Origin: Prevotellaceae bacterium
GTDB lineage: Bacteria > Bacteroidota > Bacteroidia > Bacteroidales > UBA932
NCBI GenBank assembly: GCA_031268055.1
Contig: JAIRXY010000068.1
Coordinates: 1 to 6,913, forward strand
DNA length: 6,913 bases
Reading direction: 5' to 3'
Under the pieces are notes generated by a model. It searched no databases. It saw nothing but the letters and a program-made list of their open reading frames with translations, and was not told the origin of the DNA. A program made the translations under genes and the position numbers. Shown piece by piece: positions 1-4,775 of this stretch; the first letter of the stretch is position 1; each line of letters opens with the position of its first letter.

Positions 1-1
1 A

Positions 2-175
2 ACCAATCGCAACAGTACTTATAAAGAATTGCCTTTGCTACAAGGGTGGAACAAAGTCACTTTACGGATAGGAACAGAAGACATAAACAGGTTCAATGCC
101 CATTTCAAGTGTGAAAACAGTAATGCCTTTCTGGGTCAATTGAAATTTTCATTCATTAATACGGGAGTCAAATAG
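2..175 (+). CDS. C-terminal fragment of an unidentified protein (5' end outside window)
   Basis: An open frame enters from the left edge and ends at TAG 173-175, giving 57 residues. The visible part reads as alternating beta-strand-like segments, including LPLLQGWNKVTLRIG and a later LGQLKFSF. A 'GWN+hydrophobic' turn of this kind is common in jelly-roll or carbohydrate-binding beta-sandwich domains that close secreted glycoside hydrolases, but this is only a resemblance and I do not recognise the family. The segment is clearly more AT-rich than the genes from 410 onwards. It is followed by 234 bases of non-coding DNA, so it is probably not in one operon with the MFS gene. Coding status is supported by the uninterrupted frame up to the window edge and the plausible amino-acid composition; function is unknown. 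Confidence 0.6.
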   Translation, partial: TNRNSTYKELPLLQGWNKVTLRIGTEDINRFNAHFKCENSNAFLGQLKFSFINTGVK

Positions 176-197
176 ATTAGGGGTATAATGCAAAAAA

Positions 198-210
198 GCT
201 GTATAACAGC
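198..210. terminator. Short hairpin after the first gene (weak terminator candidate)
   Basis: Five-base-pair stem GCTGT/ACAGC with an ATA loop. On the minus strand the hairpin is followed by TTTTTT, the classical intrinsic-terminator layout, but no convincing minus-strand gene ends here. On the plus strand there is no U-tract. It may act as a weak 3'-end structure for the gene ending at 175. The stem is short, so this is tentative. Confidence 0.3.
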
Positions 211-373
211 CATCAATCAAATATTTCGACAACAATACCATCATCATTTATCACTTTACTGCATCCTCTGCTCCGGACACAACCGGCTCTTAATTTTGGT
301 GAAGAATGCGCCGTTGCGCACAAAAACGTGGCAGAAAACAGCGTTAGAGGTCGAATGAAGCGGATTTTTGTTT

Positions 374-381
374 TATATTTG
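374..381 (+). promoter_or_regulatory. Predicted Bacteroidota -7 box for the MFS/GH130 unit
   Basis: TATATTTG matches the TAnnTTTG consensus of the Bacteroidota housekeeping sigma factor. A poor -33 match (TCG at 351-353, one base from TTG) lies 20 bases upstream. The implied start of transcription is near 388, about 20 bases before the ATG at 410. No Shine-Dalgarno sequence is seen in the leader, as is usual for the phylum. Confidence 0.5.
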
Positions 382-409
382 TCGGCAAATTGAAAAATAG
401 TTGCCCTAA

Positions 410-1690
410 ATGGATTCAACACGCAACCCTTTACGGTGGGTGCCTACCGTCTACTTCGCTATGGGCTTGCCCTTTGTGGCGCTAAACATGGTGTCGGTGC
501 TGATGTTTAAGCGCATGGAGATTTCCGATACGCAAATAGCCTTTTGGACGTCGCTCATCATGCTTCCGTGGACGCTGAAGCCGCTGTGGAGCCCGTTCTT
601 GGGGATGTTCAAGACCCAAAAGTTTTTTGTTGTCCTCACCCAAATCATAACCGCCGTTGCCTTTGGGCTGGTGGCTTTTTCGCTCAGCATGCCGCACTTT
701 TTCAGCATAGCGGTGGCCTTGCTCTTCATCATTGCCTTTAGCGGAGCAACGCACGATGTTGCCACCGACGGCGTTTACATGACCGAGCTGAGCAAGTCCG
801 ACCAAGCCCGATACATTGGCTGGCAGGGCGCATTCTACAACATGGCCAAGGTCTTTGCCACCGGCGGCTTGGTTTACTTGGCCGGCTACCTGATAGGTCG
901 AATCGGGAACGTCCACGCATGGATGGTTGTGATGTGCACCTGCGGGGTAATCATGCTGCTGCTGGGCGCTTACCACGCGCAGGCGCTGCCCTCGGGCGGA
1001 AAGGCTACGGGCAAGGTCAACACCTTTGGCGACTGCCTGCAAAGCCTCTGGACGGTGCTCCGCGATTTTTTTACAAAGAAAAATATTGTATGGTACATCT
1101 GCTTCATTATCCTGTACCGCTTTGCCGAGGGATTTGTGATGAAAATCGTTCCGCTGTTCCTCAAAGCGCCGGTTGAGCAGCAGGGGCTGGGGCTGTCGGA
1201 GGAGCAGATAGGGCTGTACTACGGAACGTTTGGCGCGGTGGCTTTTATTGTCGGCTCGGTGCTGGCGGGCTACTACATTTCGGCAAAAGGCCTGAAAAAA
1301 GTGTTATTTTCGCTCTGCTGCGCGTTCAACGTGCCCTTTGTGGTGTACCTCCTGCTGGCGCTCTACCAGCCCTCGAGCGGGTGGCTGATAGCCGGCGCTA
1401 TTATCTTTGAATACTTTGGCTATGGATTTGGGTTTGTTGGGCTAACGCTGTTCATGATGCAGCAGGTTGCCCCCGGCAAGCATCAAATGGCGCACTACGC
1501 TTTTGCCTCGGGGATTATGAACCTGGGGGTAATGCTGCCGGGCATGCTCAGCGGGTTAATGAGCGACTGGCTGGGGTATAAATACTTCTTTGTTTTTGTG
1601 CTGATTGCTACCATCCCAGCGTTTCTGGCCACCTACTTTGTACCGTTTGCAAGTGAGCGCCGGAAGCAGGAGGAAAATTCTAAATTTTGA
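410..1690 (+). CDS. MFS transporter, AmpG-like, probable mannoside importer
   Basis: This 426-residue inner-membrane protein has the length and alternating hydrophobic segments of a 12-helix major facilitator. The first helix begins at about residue 11, and a hydrophilic central loop lies at about 190-225 (rich in Gly, Lys and Thr, then a TKKN stretch). The segment around residues 111-135 (SGATHDVATDG followed by a Glu/Ser/Lys/Asp loop) resembles the region after helix 4 in AmpG-type muropeptide permeases, which import sugar conjugates by proton symport. Its immediate downstream neighbour is a GH130 beta-mannoside phosphorylase, and an MFS/GH130 pairing is established in Bacteroides N-glycan loci. 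The likely cargo is therefore a small mannoside such as Man-GlcNAc, but this is inferred from context and the sequence does not fix the substrate. ATG at 410 is the only good start. The stop codon lies inside an A/T heptamer array, so the last residues could vary between strains. Confidence 0.9.
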   Translation: MDSTRNPLRWVPTVYFAMGLPFVALNMVSVLMFKRMEISDTQIAFWTSLIMLPWTLKPLWSPFLGMFKTQKFFVVLTQIITAVAFGLVAFSLSMPHFFSIAVALLFIIAFSGATHDVATDGVYMTELSKSDQARYIGWQGAFYNMAKVFATGGLVYLAGYLIGRIGNVHAWMVVMCTCGVIMLLLGAYHAQALPSGGKATGKVNTFGDCLQSLWTVLRDFFTKKNIVWYICFIILYRFAEGFVMKIVPLFLKAPVEQQGLGLSEEQIGLYYGTFGAVAFIVGSVLAGYYISAKGLKKVLFSLCCAFNVPFVVYLLLALYQPSSGWLIAGAIIFEYFGYGFGFVGLTLFMMQQVAPGKHQMAHYAFASGIMNLGVMLPGMLSGLMSDWLGYKYFFVFVLIATIPAFLATYFVPFASERRKQEENSKF

Positions 1691-1740
1691 ATTTTGGATT
1701 TTCACATTCTTAATTCTTAATTTTTAATTCTTAATTTATT
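1684..1740. repeat. Imperfect 7-bp tandem repeat array between MFS and GH130
   Basis: Eight consecutive heptamers are seen: ATTTTGA, ATTTTGG, ATTTTCA, one extra C, then ATTCTTA, ATTCTTA, ATTTTTA, ATTCTTA, ATTTATT. The first unit contains the MFS stop codon (TGA 1688-1690) and the last ends five bases before the GH130 ATG. The array fills the whole 55-base gap between two genes that are probably co-transcribed. Because the unit is not a multiple of three and the tract is the leader of GH130, slippage could alter spacing upstream of its start or the MFS C terminus. Confidence 0.75.
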
Positions 1741-1745
1741 AAATC

Positions 1746-2708
1746 ATGATTATTCCTTGGGAAGATAGACCCGTAAGTGAGAAAGGGGTTATTTGGCGCT
1801 ACTCGGCCAACCCCATTATTCCGCGAGATTTGCTGTCAACATCCAACAGCATTTTCAACAGCGCGGTGGTACCTTTTGGCGATGGCTTTGCCGGCGTATT
1901 TCGCTGCGACGACACCAACCGTCGCATGCGCCTGCACGCGGGCTTTAGCCGCGACGGTATACGCTGGCGCATTGAGGAGGACGACATTCGCCTCACCGGC
2001 GCCGACCCCGAGGTAAGCGCGTGGGTGTATGGCTACGACCCCCGCGTGGTGTGGATAGACGATCGCTACTACGTCACGTGGTGCAACGGCTACCACGGCC
2101 CTACCATAGGCTGCGCGTGGACAACCGATTTTAAGGTGTTTCACCAGCTGGAGAATGCATTCCTGCCCTTCAACCGCAACGGGGTGCTCTTTCCCCGCAA
2201 AATCAACGGACGCTTTGCCATGCTTTCGCGGCCAAGCGACAACGGCCACACGCCTTTTGGCGATATCTTTTACAGCGAGTCGCCCGATATGGAGCTTTGG
2301 GGACGCCACCGGCATGTGATGTCACCCGCAAAGTTTGAGCAGAGCGCATGGCAGTGCACCAAAATTGGCGCGGGGCCTGCTCCTATTGAAACCAACGAGG
2401 GGTGGCTTTTGATTTTTCACGGGGTGCTGGCTTCGTGCAACGGGTTTGTGTACAGCTTCGGCTCGGCGCTGTTAGACCTCAACGAGCCTTGGAAAACGCT
2501 TGCCCGCAGCGGCCCCTACCTCCTCTCGCCTCAGCGGGATTACGAGTGCGTGGGCGATGTTCCCAACGTTACTTTCCCCTGCGCCACGCTGCACGACCCC
2601 GATACCGGACGACTTGCCATCTACTACGGCTGCGCCGATACGGTAACCTCGCTGGCCTTTGGCTACGTCAACGAGATAGTGGAGTTCACAAAAAAAACAA
2701 CCATTTAA
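1746..2708 (+). CDS. GH130 (subfamily 2-like) beta-1,4-mannoside phosphorylase
   Basis: This 320-residue protein has no signal peptide and so is cytoplasmic. It is a five-bladed beta-propeller phosphorylase that cleaves a beta-1,4-mannosyl linkage with phosphate, releasing alpha-mannose 1-phosphate. Family landmarks are present: [20 protein letters not shown] (33-52), GYDPR (96-100), WCNGYHGPT (112-120), [10 protein letters not shown] (141-150), [13 protein letters not shown] (161-173), WQCTKIGAG (202-210), and YYGCADT (293-299). By recalled comparison with the characterised gut enzyme UhgbMP, Asp98 matches the general acid Asp104. Arg144, Arg162, Lys206 and His225 match its phosphate-site residues, all at the same offset of six. 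The sequence resembles UhgbMP and BT1033, which act on Man-beta-1,4-GlcNAc and mannooligosaccharides of N-glycan cores; the exact acceptor here is not proven. The length is normal. ATG at 1746 aligns with the IIPWEDRP family N terminus. Confidence 0.95.
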   Translation: MIIPWEDRPVSEKGVIWRYSANPIIPRDLLSTSNSIFNSAVVPFGDGFAGVFRCDDTNRRMRLHAGFSRDGIRWRIEEDDIRLTGADPEVSAWVYGYDPRVVWIDDRYYVTWCNGYHGPTIGCAWTTDFKVFHQLENAFLPFNRNGVLFPRKINGRFAMLSRPSDNGHTPFGDIFYSESPDMELWGRHRHVMSPAKFEQSAWQCTKIGAGPAPIETNEGWLLIFHGVLASCNGFVYSFGSALLDLNEPWKTLARSGPYLLSPQRDYECVGDVPNVTFPCATLHDPDTGRLAIYYGCADTVTSLAFGYVNEIVEFTKKTTI

Positions 2709-2806
2709 TTTTGAACGTGGTTGGGTAGGGCTTCACGCGGAGAAGTTGTAAGGTTGAGAGCGGACAAAGTAAAATTTTTTCGCCGGATTTTTTGCGCTGC
2801 GGCATT

Positions 2807-2857
2807 GACGTAGAGCGTCTTCTTCCATCAGGCAGCGTGGAGGATGCGCTCTACGTC
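2807..2857. terminator. 11-bp inverted repeat, possible terminator of the MFS/GH130 transcript
   Basis: GACGTAGAGCG (2807-2817) and CGCTCTACGTC (2847-2857) are perfect complements separated by 29 bases. Inside, CTTCC near 2822 can pair with GGAGG near 2838, with one wobble, extending the structure. Only TTT follows on the plus strand, so a classical intrinsic terminator is not assured. The position between convergent genes suits a transcription end. It could instead be a REP-like intergenic repeat. Confidence 0.45.
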
Positions 2858-2956
2858 TTTAACGGACAAATCCGTTAGCTCCGCAATCTCAACAGTAATG
2901 GAAGCTATTTGTGCCGCTATCAACAAAAAAAGGACGGCGAGGGCATAGAGAAAGAG
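2828..2956 (-). pseudogene. Possible decayed or frameshifted coding remnant
   Basis: On the minus strand a 42-codon frame runs from after a TAG (2957-2959) to TGA (2828-2830) with no ATG. Its first half is hydrophobic (Leu/Ala/Val/Ile) and the second half reads AELTDLSVKDVERILHAA, an amphipathic helix pattern. That ending recalls the 'IAxLTGLSxEEIExL' tail of Rpn/PD-(D/E)XK putative transposases, but the hydrophobic lead-in does not fit that family. An adjacent frame (about 2960-3050) encodes another hydrophobic stretch, so a single-base frameshift in a small membrane protein gene is an alternative. T-rich DNA makes hydrophobic translations by chance, so confidence is low. Confidence 0.25.
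2860..2877. repeat. Small perfect hairpin TAACGGA-CAAA-TCCGTTA
   Basis: Seven-base-pair stem with a four-base loop, beginning three bases after the 11-bp inverted repeat. The two structures together form tandem hairpins downstream of GH130. There is no following T-run on either strand long enough to call it a terminator by itself. Confidence 0.5.
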
Positions 2957-3032
2957 CTAAAGGTGTACACCTCATAGAAGATATACGCCGTGAAGAAAAA
3001 AAGTATGCAGGGGTAGAAAATAGAAAATAAGC

Positions 3033-3404
3033 CTACGCCATAGCCGCTTTTCGTTTTTTTGCAGGGCTTACCGGCGACAAAAAGGGCACGCTTGCGGCGT
3101 GCTCCCTGCTGAGGGAAGCCTGCGCATAAGTTTCGCCGCACAGCGTAAGCTCGGCGTTTTCAATGCCTACAAAAGCGTCATCTGAGATAAAGCAGATGCT
3201 TTGCGCTGGGAAAAGCTTGATAAATTGATCTGTCATCTCGTTTTCCCACGAAATATACCCTTCATTCGAGCAGTAAACCTCCCTTGGTATCACCTCAACG
3301 CAGTGAATGAGCGCTTTTTCATCAAACTCGTAGCGCACGCAAACATTTGGAAACTTTGTCACCAAAGCCTCCAGTTCCTTTGAAATATACTGTTTTTCAT
3401 TCAT
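3033..3404 (-). CDS. Small hypothetical protein of unknown function
   Basis: A 123-residue soluble protein with no signal peptide or membrane segment; I do not recognise a named family. The first roughly 90 residues look like a real alpha/beta domain: an N-terminal helix (KELEALVTKFP), a strand pair (VCVRYEF, IHCVEVIP), a helix (EMTDQFIKLFP) and SICFISDDAF, with an 'FP...ICFI' spacing I associate with small uncharacterised Bacteroidota proteins. The last roughly 30 residues (after CGETYAQ) are Ala/Ser/Pro/Lys-rich and are encoded by hairpin-containing DNA at 3084-3115, so the natural C terminus may have been shorter. The ATG is at 3402-3404. It lies 54 bases downstream of the porin stop on the same strand, with no TAnnTTTG box between, so it is probably co-transcribed with the porin. 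Confidence 0.7.
   Translation of the reverse strand: MNEKQYISKELEALVTKFPNVCVRYEFDEKALIHCVEVIPREVYCSNEGYISWENEMTDQFIKLFPAQSICFISDDAFVGIENAELTLCGETYAQASLSREHAASVPFLSPVSPAKKRKAAMA
3084..3115. repeat. Tandem hairpins inside the tail of the small gene
   Basis: GCACGC (3086-3091) pairs with GCGTGC (3097-3102) around TTGCG, and CCCT (3104-3107) pairs with AGGG (3112-3115) around GCTG. They lie in the part of the small gene that encodes its unusual C-terminal tail, which suggests inserted or non-ancestral sequence there. Confidence 0.45.
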
Positions 3405-3447
3405 GGCCTATTGGTATTTTTTGAGAATTGGAGGCAGCTGTAGGCCA
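3404..3447 (-). promoter_or_regulatory. Inverted repeat touching the start codon of the small gene
   Basis: TGGCCTA (3404-3410) and TAGGCCA (3441-3447) are perfect 7-base complements. In the minus-strand mRNA they would form a stem-loop with a 30-base loop between the porin stop (3459-3461) and the small gene's ATG, with the A of the ATG in the stem. It could lower translation of the small gene relative to the porin. This is inferred from sequence only. Confidence 0.35.
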
Positions 3448-3458
3448 CCACGCGTCGT

Positions 3459-4514
3459 TTAGAACGCCACTACCATTTCGATAGTGACCTTATCATGCAG
3501 CAGCTCGTCGGTGTGAAAGTTGTCGGGCTTGCGCGAAGCGATATACTTCTCGAAGTTCAACCTAATTTCACCCCTGAAAGGCTTTTGCAAAACGCCCACA
3601 TTCAGGCCTACAGACAGCCTTTGGGCGTCAAACGCTCCGGCGGCGCTGTCGTACCTGCCGTTGCTGACAATATCGTACCGCAAGGTCGGGGCAAGGTATT
3701 GGGCAAGCGTATTCGGTTTGAGGTCGAATCTGTAAAGACCTTGCAGGTAAGCTGCGGTAAGCGTATGCTCTCCATTGTGCTCATACGTTCGCTGCGCCAC
3801 CTCTCCGTCGACGGTAAACGCAGGCGCTATGTAGCGCAGCTCGCCGCCCCACATGGTAATGCGTTGCGCGTATGGCGTTTGCCCGCTATAACCGCTGACG
3901 GCAGCCTGCAACCCGCGCTCACCGCCATATTGGGCTTTCACCGAAACGTTAAAGCTCTCTTGCCAAACAGGGTTGTTGAGGCCGCTGCCGTTGAACAGCC
4001 CTGCCTTGAGCACAAGAGGAATCCAGCGCTGGAGGTTTACGGTAAGCAACCCGCCAATGTCGCGCGACCCGAGCGAGCGAACGTTGCCGGCTGTATCTAC
4101 ATAAGTAATGGCATACTTGGCGACAAACGTGCGGTTGGCAAAAATATTCTGCATGGGGCTACGGGCAACATCGGCGCTGAAAGCGTAGTGCTGCTGCCCA
4201 AGTGAAATTGACGCCACCGGCAGCTGGTAGGTTGCGTATGCATCCAGCACCGACAGCTTCCCTTCGTTGCTAAACTCCACCTGCGTGCGGTACTTCATGT
4301 TCTCGGAAATATTTCCTTGCGCGCCAAAGCGCGAGTTGCGCACATCAAACCGTGCATGGCCGCTGTAAAGGCTTTCCTCTATCTTTACCTTCACAAGGCC
4401 ATCAATTTTCGGTACGTAGCGCTCCTCTTTCTTAGCAGAATCGGGCTGCGCAAGCAGCGGCGCGGCTAACGCCAATAGCATAGCCGTAAGCGCCGATTTA
4501 AATGGCATTGACAT
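3459..4514 (-). CDS. OprP/OprO-like outer-membrane porin
   Basis: From ATG 4512-4514 the protein has 351 residues. The reading frame extends four codons further to a TTG at 4524-4526, but ATG is preferred because it gives a compact signal peptide: MSMPFK, then ALTAMLLALAAPLLA, with cleavage before Gln. A nearby ATG (4506-4508) is also possible. The mature part opens with a Lys/Glu-rich segment and continues as alternating aromatic and polar beta strands. FDVRNSRFGAQGNISENMKY and the later LVLKAGLFNGSGLNNP match the style of phosphate-selective porin O/P proteins. It ends in Val-Val-Ala-Phe, the C-terminal Phe signal for barrel assembly. It would form a small-solute channel in the outer membrane. 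Phosphate uptake, which would suit a phosphorylase pathway, is only a guess, since many Bacteroidota members of this family have no known substrate. Confidence 0.85.
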   Translation of the reverse strand: MSMPFKSALTAMLLALAAPLLAQPDSAKKEERYVPKIDGLVKVKIEESLYSGHARFDVRNSRFGAQGNISENMKYRTQVEFSNEGKLSVLDAYATYQLPVASISLGQQHYAFSADVARSPMQNIFANRTFVAKYAITYVDTAGNVRSLGSRDIGGLLTVNLQRWIPLVLKAGLFNGSGLNNPVWQESFNVSVKAQYGGERGLQAAVSGYSGQTPYAQRITMWGGELRYIAPAFTVDGEVAQRTYEHNGEHTLTAAYLQGLYRFDLKPNTLAQYLAPTLRYDIVSNGRYDSAAGAFDAQRLSVGLNVGVLQKPFRGEIRLNFEKYIASRKPDNFHTDELLHDKVTIEMVVAF

Positions 4515-4551
4515 AAAAAAATTCAATCAACTAAAAAAAATACATTGCCCA

Positions 4552-4579
4552 CAAATATACTACATTTTTTATAGCCAAA
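4552..4579 (-). promoter_or_regulatory. Predicted proximal porin promoter
   Basis: On the minus strand TATATTTG (4552-4559) fits the TAnnTTTG -7 box. A TTTG (4576-4579) lies 16 bases upstream, slightly closer than usual for the -33 element. Transcription would start near 4545, about 30 bases before the porin ATG. Confidence 0.5.
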
Positions 4580-4625
4580 ATTAGGCTACGCTAACTCCGG
4601 TTGTACCCTTAGCAAGCAGGAGGCG

Positions 4626-4643
4626 TATTTGCAGCTGCAAATA
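4626..4643. promoter_or_regulatory. Perfect 18-bp palindrome, candidate operator
   Basis: TATTTGCAGCTGCAAATA reads the same on both strands. It sits between the divergent porin and GH125 genes, about 110 bases upstream of the porin ATG and about 70 bases upstream of the GH125 -7 box. A two-fold symmetric site of this length suits a dimeric DNA-binding regulator. Its right half overlaps a minus-strand TATATTTG box (4638-4645), so binding could block or shift porin transcription. The regulator is unknown and not encoded in the window. Confidence 0.5.
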
Positions 4644-4645
4644 TA
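4638..4645 (-). promoter_or_regulatory. Possible distal porin -7 box overlapping the palindrome
   Basis: A second minus-strand TATATTTG, part of a repeated CAAATATAC element also present at 4552-4560. The nearest TTG-type element (4660-4662) is only 14 bases away, so promoter activity is less certain than for the proximal box. Confidence 0.3.
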
Positions 4646-4692
4646 CAACTTTTCAGAGACAATGGGTTGCCCTGCATTTTCGCTGCACACGC

Positions 4693-4723
4693 TTGTAAAT
4701 ACAAAAAATTTCGCGTATGTTTG
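4693..4723 (+). promoter_or_regulatory. Predicted GH125 promoter (TTG-N20-TATGTTTG)
   Basis: TTG (4693-4695), a 20-base spacer and TATGTTTG (4716-4723) give a good match to the Bacteroidota -33/-7 promoter. Transcription would start near 4730, leaving a leader of about 45 A/T-rich bases before the ATG at 4776, with no Shine-Dalgarno sequence. This suggests that GH125 is transcribed separately from the MFS/GH130 unit. Confidence 0.6.
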
Positions 4724-4775
4724 TGCTTTGTTTACGCTGAAACGTTCAAATTTTAAATCTCCAAAAAGTTAAAAA

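Larger units (their letters stand above)
176..409. other. Intergenic region with small hairpins and an MFS promoter
   Basis: AT-rich non-coding stretch between the left partial gene and the MFS gene. It holds GCTGT-ATA-ACAGC (198-210), TGCGC-CGTT-GCGCA (307-320) and the -7 box at 374-381. The first hairpin lies 22 bases after the upstream stop codon. It lacks a T-run on the plus strand but is flanked by six A residues at 192-197, which become a T-run if read on the minus strand. A minus-strand open frame with a GTG start crosses this region but does not look real. Confidence 0.55.
2709..3032. other. Intergenic region between convergent genes, no intact gene
   Basis: This 324-base stretch lies between the end of GH130 and the end of the minus-strand small gene. 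It contains T-runs at 2775-2780 and 2788-2793, two nearby hairpins (2807-2857 and 2860-2877), and a minus-strand open frame of 42 codons without an ATG (2828-2956). The 2930-3030 part is strongly A-rich on the plus strand. No RNA gene was recognised. Confidence 0.6.

Noticed and set aside
213..422. Minus-strand open frame of 69 codons overlapping the MFS start
   Set aside because: It begins with GTG, has no internal Met, overlaps the predicted promoter and start of the MFS gene, and its translation shows no domain-like pattern.
482..1042. 186-codon minus-strand frame within the MFS gene
   Set aside because: Antisense shadow of a well-supported membrane protein; its translation is rich in His, Arg and Gln, with no recognisable family.
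1836..2315. 159-codon minus-strand frame within GH130
   Set aside because: Antisense shadow: the GH130 motifs on the plus strand across the same bases are unambiguous.
2899..3030. Plus-strand Lys/Arg/Glu-rich frame of 43 codons
   Set aside because: No ATG start; the composition follows from A-rich DNA, and the frame is bounded by stops with no conserved pattern.
2920..3141. 73-codon minus-strand frame overlapping the small gene
   Set aside because: The overlap with the better-supported 3033-3404 frame and the T-rich DNA argue against a separate gene; only its hydrophobic part is kept as a possible frameshift partner.
3495..4205. 236-codon plus-strand frame opposite the porin
   Set aside because: The porin strand has a signal peptide, beta-strand pattern and terminal Phe; the plus-strand frame has none and looks like a codon-bias artefact.
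4515..4526. Upstream TTG start for the porin
   Set aside because: TTG starts are rare in this phylum, and the four added residues (start, Asn, Phe, Phe) come from a T-run; the ATG at 4512-4514 gives a normal signal peptide.
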